Source of the DNA: Hephaestia sp. MAHUQ-44
GTDB lineage: Bacteria; Pseudomonadota; Alphaproteobacteria; Sphingomonadales; Sphingomonadaceae
Reading direction: 5' to 3'
Assembly (NCBI RefSeq): GCF_023806085.1
Contig: NZ_JAMSLX010000002.1
Span: 1 to 64,000 of the forward strand
DNA length: 64,000 nucleotides
The position numbers and the translations under genes were made by a program. Positions 1 through 8,529 of the stretch are shown piece by piece (the first letter of the stretch is position 1; each line of letters begins with the position of its first letter). The notes beneath the pieces were generated by a model. It worked only from the letters and a program-made list of their open reading frames with translations, ran no database searches and had not been told where the DNA came from.

Positions 1-2
1 TG

Positions 3-473
3 GCCCCGTTACGCGGCTGGGCACCCCGCGGCCGGCGGCTCCATGCCAAGGTGCCTTATGGCCATTGGCGCACGATGACCTTCCTGGCGGCGCTTCGCTG
101 CGACCGGATCGACGCCCCATGCGTGCTCGACCAACCCGTCAACGGCCAGAGCTTCACCGATTATGTCGAGCAGTGCCTCGTGCCGACGCTCTCGCCGGGC
201 GACATCGTCATCATGGACAACCTCAGCAGTCACAAACGGCCCGAGGTCCGCAAGGCGATCCGCAGCGCCGGAGCCAGGCTGCTGTTCCTGCCGCCATACT
301 CGCCCGATCTCAACCCGATCGAACAGGTCTTCGCCAAGCTCAAGCACCTCCTGCGCAAGGCCGCCGAACGATCCCACGAAACAACATGGCGACGCATCGG
401 CACCTTGCTCGACGCCTTCCCGCCAGCAGAATGCCGCAACTATCTGCTCAACGCAGGATACGGGTCAGCATGA
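3..473 (+). CDS. IS630-family transposase, C-terminal part (cut by window edge)
   Basis: This is the catalytic half of an IS630/Tc1-mariner type DDE transposase, which cuts and joins insertion sequence ends. The frame is open from the first bases of the window, so the N-terminal helix-turn-helix half lies outside. Two of the three catalytic acidic residues are visible: the Asp in [11 protein letters not shown] and the Glu in the [11 protein letters not shown] motif; the first Asp is missing with the N-terminus. The stretch [16 protein letters not shown] is diagnostic of the family. The GTG at 51 is an internal codon, not a start. The stop is at 471-473. The element probably ends shortly downstream, before the hairpin at 528, but I could not define its terminal inverted repeat. 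Confidence 0.93.
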   Translation, partial: APLRGWAPRGRRLHAKVPYGHWRTMTFLAALRCDRIDAPCVLDQPVNGQSFTDYVEQCLVPTLSPGDIVIMDNLSSHKRPEVRKAIRSAGARLLFLPPYSPDLNPIEQVFAKLKHLLRKAAERSHETTWRRIGTLLDAFPPAECRNYLLNAGYGSA

Positions 474-527
474 GGTCATCTGACTCTAGAACCGCGCCGA
501 TTCTGGATTTTTTGCGCTTACGTGGAA

Positions 528-597
528 GCGGCACCGGCCCGCTCCCCACCACCCAAGACATTATGCCGACTGGGAGGGGGGAGCGGGCCGGTGCCGC
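528..597. repeat. Perfect 20-bp inverted repeat (long hairpin)
   Basis: The arm at 528-547 (GCGGCACCGGCCCGCTCCCC) is an exact reverse complement of 578-597, with a 30-nt loop that can itself pair partly. It lies between the IS630 transposase stop and the convergent end of the SGNH hydrolase gene. No T-run follows either arm in the direction of transcription, so it is not a textbook intrinsic terminator. It could be a strong bidirectional transcription barrier, a REP-like element or part of an IS end. Confidence 0.75.
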
Positions 598-637
598 CTC
601 TGTTTCAGCAAAGCAGCAACAGATTTCAGGCACGGCG

Positions 638-1822
638 CTACCGCTGGCGGTGGAACCAGTAATTCTGGTCGGTTTGGGGATCGAAATAGAAGGGGTTAGT
701 TGCATCCTCGCGGCGGAACAGCCGTGGCCATGCGACGCTGTAGCGCGCCCAACTGGCCCATGCGTGGGCCGTGCCGCCGGTGCGCCAATTGGTGTCGCGC
801 TGATAGGCGAGATAGATCGGCACGAAGGTCGTGCTGACATAATCGCGGCACCGTGACAGCGCCATCGGAGCGGCTGCCTGATGGCGTGTGGCGAAGTGCC
901 ACGCGTGGCGGCGCAGTGCCTCGGCGGTGCGGCTTGCCATGCCCAGCGGCGCCCACATGCCCGGCGCCGGCGTGCCGTGGATCAACGCGAAGCTCGCCAG
1001 CGCGACATAGAAAGCCCCGGCATCGGTCAGGTGGACATCGTCGCGGAACAGCCGCGCCATCGTCGCCGATATGGTGTCCATGCTGATCCCGGGAACCGGA
1101 TCGTTTTGCGTCGCCGCCTCGACCAGCGTCGCCAGCGCGAGCGCGACCGGGAGCGGGCGGATACGGTCGCTGCGGCCCTCGGCGGCGAGCGAGACGTTGA
1201 TCCGCTCGGCGACGCACGCCCAGACCGGCTCGGCGGCGCGTTCATAGGCGATCCAACGTTGCGGATCGGCGCGATCCGATACCGTCAGCCACGATTCGTA
1301 GAGGAAGGTCTGCGCACCGGCATCGAGCCCGACGATGCGTTCGTGCATGTCGCGCAAATAGCGGATCGTGTCGCTCCAGACGATCGTCTCGAGCAGCGAA
1401 TGCTGTTCGGTGACGATGAGCGTGTCGTAGGCGCCGCCGGGAACGCTGGGTCGCCAGATTTCGCGGAGCGTATCGATCGGCTGGCCGTGGCGATCGACCC
1501 CCGCGGCATAGCCGTTCCACCCGTCGATGCCTGCGCCGCGCGTCCGCATCTTGATCGATGAGCCGGGCAGATACTGGCGGTTCCACGCGATCGGGATGCG
1601 GGCGCCCGCGGATAATCTCGCGAGATAATCGGGAAAGGGCTGATCGGTCAGACTGTGGCCTGAAATGAAGACGCGTTTGACCGGCGCATAGGTGGGGGGC
1701 GTCATGCTCGGCGTGGTGCTATCCTCGCGGGGGGCAGGCGCTTGCCCGTCAAGCATGATCGCGGCCGCGATCAGCGGCAAGGTGAGCAGCATCGCGAGGG
1801 TTGCGGCCCGAATGCGCTCCAT
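638..1822 (-). CDS. SGNH/GDSL-family hydrolase, exported
   Basis: A 394-aa protein with an N-terminal hydrophobic segment (about residues 6-24) that looks like a signal peptide or membrane anchor. The SGNH signature is present: the nucleophile Ser57 in FISGHSLTD, and the catalytic pair Asp261/His264 in RDDVHLTDAG near the end of the fold. SGNH enzymes are esterases or O-acetyl hydrolases/transferases. The gene follows the GT26 glycosyltransferase by 42 bp on the same strand and sits at the edge of an EPS locus, so acetyl-ester editing of the exported polysaccharide is a reasonable inference. The conserved blocks Gly and Asn of other family members are not obvious to me, so the exact subfamily is open. 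The C-terminal 100 residues are rich in aromatic residues and unassigned. Confidence 0.82.
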   Translation of the reverse strand: MERIRAATLAMLLTLPLIAAAIMLDGQAPAPREDSTTPSMTPPTYAPVKRVFISGHSLTDQPFPDYLARLSAGARIPIAWNRQYLPGSSIKMRTRGAGIDGWNGYAAGVDRHGQPIDTLREIWRPSVPGGAYDTLIVTEQHSLLETIVWSDTIRYLRDMHERIVGLDAGAQTFLYESWLTVSDRADPQRWIAYERAAEPVWACVAERINVSLAAEGRSDRIRPLPVALALATLVEAATQNDPVPGISMDTISATMARLFRDDVHLTDAGAFYVALASFALIHGTPAPGMWAPLGMASRTAEALRRHAWHFATRHQAAAPMALSRCRDYVSTTFVPIYLAYQRDTNWRTGGTAHAWASWARYSVAWPRLFRREDATNPFYFDPQTDQNYWFHRQR

Positions 1823-1864
1823 CGGCCCCGTCCTCGGGCCCGTCCGGCGATGCGGCGCGATCGG

Positions 1865-2680
1865 TCACCCGTGCGCCCTTGCGCGGCGCCAATATTGGAC
1901 GACGAGCAGGATTTGCGGGCCTTCGACCAGATACCGCCGCCACATCCGCGCCGGGTTGGACAGCAAGCGGAACATCCATTCGAGCGACAGCTTCTGCACC
2001 AGCCGCGGGGCGCGGGTCTGATCGCCGGTCAGGAAATCAAGGCTCGCGCCGATGCACAGCCCGATGCCGGTGGCGCTTGCGTGGTTTTCGACCGCGCGGG
2101 CGATGCATTCCTGCTGCGGCGATCCGACCGCGATGAAGGTGAAGCGCGCATGGCTTTCGACGATGAAGGCGACGGCCTTGGCCACCTCGGCGGGATCGTG
2201 GATGAACCCCATCGGCGGGTTGTAATGCGCGACGTTGGCGAGCCCGAAGCGGTCGGACAATTTGCGGACCGATGCAGGCGCGCCGCCCAGCACGGCGATG
2301 CGGTCGTCGGGCTTGACGATCTCGCGGAACAGCGCGGCGGTCAGGTCGCTGCCGCTCAGGATCGACAGCGACAGGCCGTTGATGATCGCCAGCCAGCCCA
2401 GAATCCTGCTGTCGCACAGCGTCATCCAGGCGTGGCGATAGACCGGCCACAGATCGGAACGGTTGCGCTGGATGCGCACGACGTGATCGACATTGGGGGT
2501 GACGACATAGGCGAAGTGCGCGTCGCCGGGCCGCGCCTCGATCTGCCGGATCACGTCGGTGCGCGGGCAGCGGCTGAACCGGAAATCGAGGAATTCGGTG
2601 CAATCGGTTGCCGGATCGTTCGCCATTGCCGGGATGGCTGCCATCGGCATTGCCGGCCCTGCCAGATATTGCGTCGCCAC
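1865..2680 (-). CDS. WecG/TagA/CpsF-family glycosyltransferase (GT26)
   Basis: A 271-aa GT26 enzyme that transfers a sugar (often ManNAc, ManNAcA or GlcA type) from a nucleotide donor to a polyprenyl-linked acceptor on the cytoplasmic face of the membrane. Family motifs are in order: TPNVDHVV (residues 61-68), GSDLT, VGSPQQE, GLCIGASLDFLTG, and the C-terminal RAPRLVQKLSLEW membrane-binding region. The length is normal for the family. It is divergent from the export operon starting at 2977 and is probably co-transcribed with the SGNH hydrolase downstream. GumM of the xanthan locus belongs to this family. It is the only clear glycosyltransferase in the window, so the remaining EPS glycosyltransferases must be elsewhere. 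The start at 2680 has other Met codons shortly downstream (residue 11 or 13). Confidence 0.92.
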   Translation of the reverse strand: MATQYLAGPAMPMAAIPAMANDPATDCTEFLDFRFSRCPRTDVIRQIEARPGDAHFAYVVTPNVDHVVRIQRNRSDLWPVYRHAWMTLCDSRILGWLAIINGLSLSILSGSDLTAALFREIVKPDDRIAVLGGAPASVRKLSDRFGLANVAHYNPPMGFIHDPAEVAKAVAFIVESHARFTFIAVGSPQQECIARAVENHASATGIGLCIGASLDFLTGDQTRAPRLVQKLSLEWMFRLLSNPARMWRRYLVEGPQILLVVQYWRRARAHG

Positions 2681-2828
2681 AAGCGCCTCCCACCAAGATG
2701 TCGCGCGAGGATAGCGGCTGCCGGAAGCCGCCGCTTCGCCCCAAAGCCGTGGTGAAAATTGCCCGACGGGACTTGCCTAGGGTGCACACCCTGGGGGGTA
2801 TTCGCGGAGGGCGGCAGCCTCGATCATG

Positions 2829-2859
2829 ATATCAAAATTTATCAGTATCATATTGATAT
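2829..2859. promoter_or_regulatory. AT-rich inverted repeat ahead of the EPS export operon
   Basis: The 296-bp gap between the divergent GT26 gene and the export operon contains a sharply AT-rich block (about 2826-2885) in otherwise GC-rich DNA. It holds a 7-bp inverted repeat, ATATCAA at 2829-2835 and TTGATAT at 2853-2859, 17 bp apart. This is a plausible regulator-binding or promoter region for either EPS transcript. No regulator is assigned, and no clean -35/-10 pair could be chosen. Confidence 0.35.
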
Positions 2860-2976
2860 AAAATAAAAACAATCCATTCGATAATTGTCGGTGCGAAAAA
2901 TCCTGCACGTGAATGTCGGAATGTCTGGTGCGCGGGGGCGGGGCTAGGCTGCGCTCCCGGCATCATTGGAGGGGGT

Positions 2977-3612
2977 ATGGCGCGCGACACATTTCGAAGC
3001 GGGAACGGCGTTCTGCTGGTGACGGCGGTGCTGGGGCTGGGTGTCGCCGTACTTCTGCCGCCGGCGGTGTCGCTGGCAGCCGAAACCAAGGCCGGTCCCG
3101 ATACCGAATATCGCATCAATGCCGGGGACGAACTCGACGTGTTCGTCTGGGGTGAGCAGCAGATGCAGCGCACCGTTCGGGTATTGCCCGACGGCACGTT
3201 CGCATTTCCGCTGGCGGGCACGATCGCCGCCGCCAATCGCACCGCGAGCGAGCTCTCCGCCGAGCTGCGCGAACGTCTCGCCAGGAATTATCGCGATGCG
3301 CCGCCCGATGTCACGGTGGCGGTCCGCGCGACCGCGGGGATGAGCTTCTATGTCATCGGCAAGGTGAGGACGCCGGGGGGCTATACCTCGGTGCGTCCGA
3401 TCAACGTCCTTCAGGCGCTGAGCATGGCGGGTGGGCTCGCCGATTTCGCCAACGTCAAGAAGGCCGTGATCCTGCGCCAGACCCCCGGCGGGCAGGTCGT
3501 CGAGCATCTCCACATCGCCGACATCCTCAAAGGCGGGCGCAATCTGGAGAGCGGCGATCTGGCCGGCGCGCTGCCGTTGCTGAAGGGTGGCGATGTTCTG
3601 GTCGTGCCATGA
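2977..3612 (+). CDS. Polysaccharide export outer-membrane protein (Wza/GumB/OPX family)
   Basis: A 211-aa periplasmic/outer-membrane polysaccharide export (OPX) protein that forms the exit channel for EPS. A signal peptide covers about residues 10-34 (cleavage near SLAAE) and there is no lipobox. The Poly_export domain starts at YRINAGDELDVFVWGE (about residues 45-60), followed by VLPDGTFAFPLAGTI, and an SLBB domain with FYVIGKVRTPGGY and VLQALSMAGGLADFA. The short length fits GumB/GelD-like proteins rather than full Wza. The start is supported by GGAGGGGG at 2968-2975. It is the first gene of an operon with the beta-barrel, chain-length, kinase and dTDP-sugar genes, the arrangement known from sphingan clusters. 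Confidence 0.95.
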   Translation: MARDTFRSGNGVLLVTAVLGLGVAVLLPPAVSLAAETKAGPDTEYRINAGDELDVFVWGEQQMQRTVRVLPDGTFAFPLAGTIAAANRTASELSAELRERLARNYRDAPPDVTVAVRATAGMSFYVIGKVRTPGGYTSVRPINVLQALSMAGGLADFANVKKAVILRQTPGGQVVEHLHIADILKGGRNLESGDLAGALPLLKGGDVLVVP

Positions 3613-4822
3613 CCGCCCGCCAGCCCCCGGCAGGCCGAGACGGCGGCTGGCGCGCACCGTGTCGGGGCTGGCGATGACGTTCGCCGCGGCGACGGCGCCG
3701 CCGGTCGGCGCGCAGACCGTGCCCGCGGCCACCACGGGCGGCGAGGCCGCACCTGAGTTATCGGTCGGCACCGAGGTGACCTATTCGCCGAACCCGTTCC
3801 TGCTGCCCGGCGACGATCGCGGGGCGATCGCGGCCGAAGCCCGGATCGATGCCAGATATACGCTGCTCCCCTCGGTACAGTCCAAACTGGCGTTCGCGGG
3901 GTCGCTGCGCGATCGTGGCTACAGCCGGCGCTATGGCAATGTGGTGTTCGGCGAGGCGCGGCTCGACGCGAGCTACCGCGCGAACGAATATCTCTCGCTG
4001 CTCGGCACCGGGCAATTCCGGCGGGCGCCGCTGATCGATCGGCTGACGACAAGCGTCGATGCCGGGGTCGATCCGCGCGCGGTGAGCAATGCGATCTACG
4101 GGCGACTCGCGGTGCAATGGACCCCCGATGCACACACGATGATCCTGCCCGAGGTCGAGGCCGAGCGGACCAGTTACGATCGTAGCGGGCTGCTCGAGAC
4201 GACGCGCGTGCTGCGCACCGCGCTTGCCGTCAGCCACCGCACCGGGCCGACGACGACGATCGGCGTGCGTGGCGGCGGGCGCTTCAGCCGCGGCGGGCCG
4301 CTCGATGCGACGACATGGTTCGTCAATGCGACGCTCGAAACCCGCGTTGCGCGCGATTGGACGCTGACCGCCGAACTCGGGGTCGAGCGCAATCGCTTCG
4401 ACGCCGGCGCTCCCGGCGCCCCGGCGCGCGGGTCGGGGCCGGTGTTGCTCAACGGACGCGGTGCGCTGTGCCGAAATGGCGAACGCCGCGAGATCTGCTT
4501 TCGCGCCGGGCTGTTTTCGGAGGCGAGCGGGATCGGCGGATTGCAGCGCCGCACCTTTGCCAACGCGTCGTGGCGCGAGGCGATCGGGCAGCGCATGTCG
4601 CTGCGGCTGCTCGGCGAATATCAGCATGCCGGGGCGGGCGAGGGCGATCTGGCTGCCGCGACCGACGCCTATCGCGCCGCCGTGACGCTCGAACGGACGC
4701 TGGTGCCGACGCTCACGCTGGGCGGCACGCTTGAATATATCCGCCGTGGCCTGCCACTTGGCCGGGCGGTCGATTCGTTCTTCGTCGGCGCGGCGCTGCG
4801 CTTCACGCCGAGGCTGCAATGA
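3593..4822 (+). CDS. Outer-membrane beta-barrel protein of the EPS operon
   Basis: About 409 aa if the ATG at 3593 is used, overlapping the preceding gene by 20 bp; a GTG at 3587 and a GTG just before the hydrophobic segment are alternatives, so the start is uncertain. A signal-like stretch ends near PPVGAQ. The mature part shows alternating hydrophobic/polar strands with repeated aromatic-ended segments such as EVTYSPNPFLLP, RLDASYRANEYLSLLGTG and TLGGTLEYIRRG, ending in Phe-rich ALRFTPRLQ, as in outer-membrane barrels. Similar proteins occur beside OPX genes in EPS loci of sphingomonads and are thought to assist export or assembly. No enzyme motif is seen. The gene overlaps the next by 4 bp. 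Confidence 0.7.
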   Translation: MFWSCHDRPPAPGRPRRRLARTVSGLAMTFAAATAPPVGAQTVPAATTGGEAAPELSVGTEVTYSPNPFLLPGDDRGAIAAEARIDARYTLLPSVQSKLAFAGSLRDRGYSRRYGNVVFGEARLDASYRANEYLSLLGTGQFRRAPLIDRLTTSVDAGVDPRAVSNAIYGRLAVQWTPDAHTMILPEVEAERTSYDRSGLLETTRVLRTALAVSHRTGPTTTIGVRGGGRFSRGGPLDATTWFVNATLETRVARDWTLTAELGVERNRFDAGAPGAPARGSGPVLLNGRGALCRNGERREICFRAGLFSEASGIGGLQRRTFANASWREAIGQRMSLRLLGEYQHAGAGEGDLAAATDAYRAAVTLERTLVPTLTLGGTLEYIRRGLPLGRAVDSFFVGAALRFTPRLQ

Positions 4823-6300
4823 CCAACGATATCGTCCCCGCGACGGTCGTTCGGCCGATCGAAATCCTCGCAATCCTGTATCGGCGGCGGCTCTGGTTGC
4901 TGATCCCGATGCTGGTTGGTCTGGTCGCGGCGATCGCAGCGGTGGTGCTGTACGAACCGCAATATCGCTCGTCCGCCACCTTGCTGATCGATTCGCAACA
5001 GGTGCCGACGACGCTCGTCGCCTCGCCGCTGACCAACATGGCCGATGAGCGGATCGCCAAGATTCGCCAGCAGGTGACGAGCCGCGAACAGCTCACCAAA
5101 ATCGTCGAGGCCAACAACCTCTATCCAAAATTGCGCAACCGGCGGCCGTTTGATGAAGTGCTGGGGGTGATGCGATCGGCGATCGGCGTCGATCTGGTCG
5201 GGGCGACCGGGCCGGGCCGGGCGACGCCGGGGCAGACGATCGCGCTGACCTTGTCGTTCGCTTATACCGATCCGGCGATCGCGCAGGCCGTCGACGAGCA
5301 ATTGGTCGAGTTGTTCATCGCCGAGGACCAGCGGCTGCGCACCGAACAGGCATCGGGCACGGCATCGTTCCTGCTGCGTCGGGGCGATGAACTGCGCGAC
5401 CGGCTGGTCGAACTGGAAACCAAGCGCCGCGAGATCGAGGCGCATTATTTCGGCGCATTGCCCGATCAGATCGCAATCACCGCGCAATCGGGCGCGGCGC
5501 TTCGGGCTGAAATCTCGCGGATCGATTCCGAATCGCAAGGCATATTGCAACAAAATGGCCTGCTCGCCGCGCGTAGCCAGGAGGCGATGGCAGCGCCCGA
5601 TCCGGGTGCCGAGGCGGTGCGCCGGGCCGAGGAACATCTCAACCAGCTCCGTGCGGTCTATTCGGACGAATATCCCGGGGTCGTGGCCGCGCAAGCCGCG
5701 CTCGACCGGCAGCGCGCAACCGCGCAGCGCTCGCCCGCACCACGGCCGGGTGCGGGCATTATCCACGCCGAGATCGCCGCGGGCCGAGGGCAGGTCGGCA
5801 TGTTGGCGCAGCGCCGGGCGCAACTGGTGAGCGAGGTCGCCAATATGGACCGGCTCGCCGCGCTGGCGCCGCAGGCGGCGTATGAACTCAACAATCTCGA
5901 ACGCGATTCGGACAATCTCCAGCGGCAATATCGCGACATCCGCGAAAAGCAGCTCGAGGCACAGATCGCCGCCAATCTGCAAAAAGAGGGCAAGGGCGAG
6001 CGCTTCTCGGTGGTCGATGCGCCCAGCTTCCCGATCGGCTCGGGTGGGTTGGCGCGGGTGCAGACGCTGGTGCTGGGGGCGCTCGGCGGGCTGGGGTTCG
6101 GGCTGTTTCTGGTCGTGGCGCGGGAATTTCTGGCGGGCACGGTGCACGGCGCCACCGGCGTCCGACGCTATACCGGGGTTGCCCCGCTCGCGGTGATCCC
6201 GATGCTCCCATCGGGCACCGCGCCGCAGCGCCGTCTCGGTTTGCAACGCGCGCTGCCGCAGTGGCGCGGCGCGATCGGCCATGCGGGGGGCAGCGCATGA
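4819..6300 (+). CDS. Polysaccharide chain-length/co-polymerase protein (Wzz/GumC-type, PCP)
   Basis: A 493-aa inner-membrane protein that controls polymer length and bridges to the export channel. The N-terminal Wzz domain carries a transmembrane helix at about residues 25-45 (LWLLIPMLVGLVAAIAAVVL), followed by a long periplasmic region with coiled-coil-like helices (about 170-400: RRGDELRDRLVELETKRREI, LEHL-type repeats, LNNLERDSDNLQRQY). A second transmembrane helix lies at about 413-433. The cytoplasmic tail is short and lacks a kinase domain; the kinase is the separate next gene, as in GumC/GelC plus GelE pairs. It overlaps both neighbours by 4 bp (ATGA), so translation is probably coupled. 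Confidence 0.93.
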   Translation: MTNDIVPATVVRPIEILAILYRRRLWLLIPMLVGLVAAIAAVVLYEPQYRSSATLLIDSQQVPTTLVASPLTNMADERIAKIRQQVTSREQLTKIVEANNLYPKLRNRRPFDEVLGVMRSAIGVDLVGATGPGRATPGQTIALTLSFAYTDPAIAQAVDEQLVELFIAEDQRLRTEQASGTASFLLRRGDELRDRLVELETKRREIEAHYFGALPDQIAITAQSGAALRAEISRIDSESQGILQQNGLLAARSQEAMAAPDPGAEAVRRAEEHLNQLRAVYSDEYPGVVAAQAALDRQRATAQRSPAPRPGAGIIHAEIAAGRGQVGMLAQRRAQLVSEVANMDRLAALAPQAAYELNNLERDSDNLQRQYRDIREKQLEAQIAANLQKEGKGERFSVVDAPSFPIGSGGLARVQTLVLGALGGLGFGLFLVVAREFLAGTVHGATGVRRYTGVAPLAVIPMLPSGTAPQRRLGLQRALPQWRGAIGHAGGSA

Positions 6301-7073
6301 GCAGCAACGCATCCGGCATGGAACTGCCCGATTGGGCGCGCGCGCCGATCAACCGGATTGAGCCGGTGCGCGCCGCGTCGCTGCCGATCGATCGCGACCG
6401 GCTGATGCGCAACGGCATTTTCGGGTTCGAGCACCTCGATCCCCGCGCGCATGGTTTCATCCTGCTGCGCGCGCAGGTGTTGAGCGATTTCTATTTTCCG
6501 GGCGGCCGCATCCTGGCGGTGACGTCGATGCAGACCGGCAACGGCAAGAGCTATATCGCCGCAAACCTCGCCGCCGCGCTCAGCCGGATTCATCGCACCG
6601 TGCTGATCGATCTCGATCTGCGCCGGCCCTCGATCGGCGAGCGGTTCGGGGTCGCCGACGGCCCCGGTATCGACGATTATCTGAGCGGCGAGGCGTCGCT
6701 GAGCGGGATCGGCCAATGTCTCGACACCACCGATCTTACGGTCTTTCCGGTGCGCGCGACGCGGGAGAATTCGTCATCGCTGCTCGCATCGTCGCGGCTC
6801 GGCGCGTTGTTCGCGACGATCCGCACGCTGCCGGGCGCGCCGATCTGCCTGGTCGATACGCCGCCGGTGCTCGCGCTCGACGACATCATGCTGATTTCGC
6901 GCAGCGCCGATGCGGTGCTGCTGGTCATCGAAGAAGGCCGCACGACGGGCCGCGAGATCGCCGAGGCGGTGCGGCTGCTGGGCGAGGATGCGATCTTCGG
7001 CTCGGTCCTCAACAAATCGATGACCCGGCGCGAGGGCGATCTCGATCCTTATTATCAGGGACGAACGGCATGA
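6297..7073 (+). CDS. BY-kinase/CpsD-like P-loop ATPase of EPS assembly
   Basis: A 258-aa cytoplasmic ATPase of the bacterial tyrosine kinase (CpsD/CapB/GelE) type that works with the chain-length protein encoded just upstream. Walker A is at about residues 76-88 ([13 protein letters not shown]), Walker A-prime at 102-110 ([10 protein letters not shown]), and Walker B is [10 protein letters not shown]. The usual C-terminal tyrosine cluster is poor: only a YY pair occurs near the end ([11 protein letters not shown]), so strong autophosphorylation is doubtful. The ATG at 6297 overlaps the previous stop and was preferred to an upstream in-frame start. It is followed by rmlA with an ATGA overlap. 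Confidence 0.9.
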   Translation: MSSNASGMELPDWARAPINRIEPVRAASLPIDRDRLMRNGIFGFEHLDPRAHGFILLRAQVLSDFYFPGGRILAVTSMQTGNGKSYIAANLAAALSRIHRTVLIDLDLRRPSIGERFGVADGPGIDDYLSGEASLSGIGQCLDTTDLTVFPVRATRENSSSLLASSRLGALFATIRTLPGAPICLVDTPPVLALDDIMLISRSADAVLLVIEEGRTTGREIAEAVRLLGEDAIFGSVLNKSMTRREGDLDPYYQGRTA

Positions 7074-7987
7074 TACGATCGCAACCCGAGCCGCGACCCG
7101 GCATCATTCTGGCGGGTGGGGCGGGCACCCGCCTGCATCCGCTGACGCTGCCGGTCAGCAAGCAATTGATGCCGATCTACGACAAGCCGATGATCTATTA
7201 TCCGCTGTCGGTGCTGATGATGGCGGGCATCCGCGAGATCCTGCTGATTTCCACGCCCGAGGACCAGTCGGCCTTCGTGCGGCTGCTGGGCGACGGCACG
7301 CAATGGGGCCTGAGCATCGCCTATGCGCTCCAGCGCGAGCCCGAGGGGCTGGCGCAGGCGTATCGGATCGGCGCCCAATTCGTCGATCGCCGACCGTCGG
7401 CGCTGATCCTCGGCGACAACGTCTTTTCGGGACACGGGCTGATCAAGGTGCTGGGCGCCGCGCACGCGCGCACCGACGGCGCGACGGTGTTCGGTTATGC
7501 CGTGCGCGATCCCTCGCAATATGGCGTCGTCACCTTCGCTGCCGACGGCACGGTGATCGCGATCGACGAGAAGCCGGCGCGGCCGGGATCGAGTTATGCG
7601 GTGACGGGCCTCTATTTCTACGATGGCCGCGCCGCCGATTTCGCCGCCGATATCGTGCCTTCGGCGCGCGGCGAACTGGAGATCACCGATCTCAACCGGA
7701 TGTATCTCGAGCGCGGTGCGCTCCACGTCGAATTGCTCGGGCGCGGCTTCGCCTGGCTCGATACCGGTACCCATGCCTCGCTGCTCGACGCCGCGATGTA
7801 CGTCCATGTGCTCGAGGAGCGGCAGGGGCTCAAAATCTGCTGTCCCGAGGAGATCGCCTGGCGCAACGGCTATATCTCGGATGCCGCGCTCGAACGGCTC
7901 GCGCTGCCGCTGCGCAAGAGCGGCTATGGCGATTATCTGCTGCGGCAGCTCGCGCTGGGCCGCTCGAGCGCGCGGCGCGCGGCATGA
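7070..7987 (+). CDS. rmlA: Glucose-1-phosphate thymidylyltransferase
   Basis: A 305-aa enzyme that makes dTDP-glucose from glucose-1-phosphate and dTTP, the first step of dTDP-rhamnose synthesis in the cytoplasm. The nucleotidyltransferase signature [11 protein letters not shown] lies near the N-terminus, followed by [28 protein letters not shown], the sugar-binding [19 protein letters not shown], and [12 protein letters not shown]. The length matches short-form RmlA proteins. The start codon overlaps the kinase stop codon (ATGA), and the stop overlaps the rmlC start. The product can feed rhamnose and, with the aminotransferase two genes downstream, an amino-deoxy sugar. Confidence 0.96.
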   Translation: MIRSQPEPRPGIILAGGAGTRLHPLTLPVSKQLMPIYDKPMIYYPLSVLMMAGIREILLISTPEDQSAFVRLLGDGTQWGLSIAYALQREPEGLAQAYRIGAQFVDRRPSALILGDNVFSGHGLIKVLGAAHARTDGATVFGYAVRDPSQYGVVTFAADGTVIAIDEKPARPGSSYAVTGLYFYDGRAADFAADIVPSARGELEITDLNRMYLERGALHVELLGRGFAWLDTGTHASLLDAAMYVHVLEERQGLKICCPEEIAWRNGYISDAALERLALPLRKSGYGDYLLRQLALGRSSARRAA

Positions 7988-8529
7988 GAGTGCACCCGAC
8001 CACGCTGCCCGGCGTGCTGCTGATCGAGCCGCGCAGGATCGCGGATGCGCGCGGCTTCTTCATGGAAAGCTGGAGCGAGCGGGTGTTCGCCGAGCACGGC
8101 ATCAACGCCACGTTCGTGCAGGACAATCACAGCCGGTCGCGGCGCGACGTGGTGCGCGGGCTCCATTACCAGGTCGGCCGGCCGCAGGGAAAGCTGGTCC
8201 GCGTCAGCGCCGGGGCGGTGTTCGACGTCGCGGTCGATCTGCGTCCGGGCAGCGCGGGCTTCGGCCGATGGACCGGGCATGTCCTGTCGGCCGACAATGC
8301 GGCGATGATGTGGATTCCGCCGGGCTTCGCGCACGGCTTCCTGTGCCTCGAGGACGGCACCGACCTGCTGTACAAATGCACCGATTATTACGCGCCCGAA
8401 GGCGAGCGCACGATCGCGTGGGACGATCCGATGCTCGCGATCGACTGGCCGTTGGGTGGCCGGCGCGCGCTGCTGTCGGCCAAGGATGCCGACGCGCCAC
8501 GCCTTGCCGCGTGCGAGGTTTACGCGTGA
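7984..8529 (+). CDS. rmlC: dTDP-4-dehydrorhamnose 3,5-epimerase
   Basis: A 181-aa cupin-fold epimerase that converts dTDP-4-keto-6-deoxyglucose to dTDP-4-keto-rhamnose. Family landmarks are [22 protein letters not shown], the catalytic-His block [24 protein letters not shown], and [14 protein letters not shown]. The final [15 protein letters not shown] and IDWP regions are also typical. The ATG at 7984 overlaps the rmlA stop codon. The next gene starts with GTG inside this gene's stop region, so the operon is read through without gaps. Confidence 0.96.
   Translation: MRVHPTTLPGVLLIEPRRIADARGFFMESWSERVFAEHGINATFVQDNHSRSRRDVVRGLHYQVGRPQGKLVRVSAGAVFDVAVDLRPGSAGFGRWTGHVLSADNAAMMWIPPGFAHGFLCLEDGTDLLYKCTDYYAPEGERTIAWDDPMLAIDWPLGGRRALLSAKDADAPRLAACEVYA

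Noticed and set aside
4669..6312. A 547-codon minus-strand frame opposite the chain-length gene
   Set aside because: Low-complexity Arg/Asp-rich product without motifs; the plus-strand operon genes fully explain the region.
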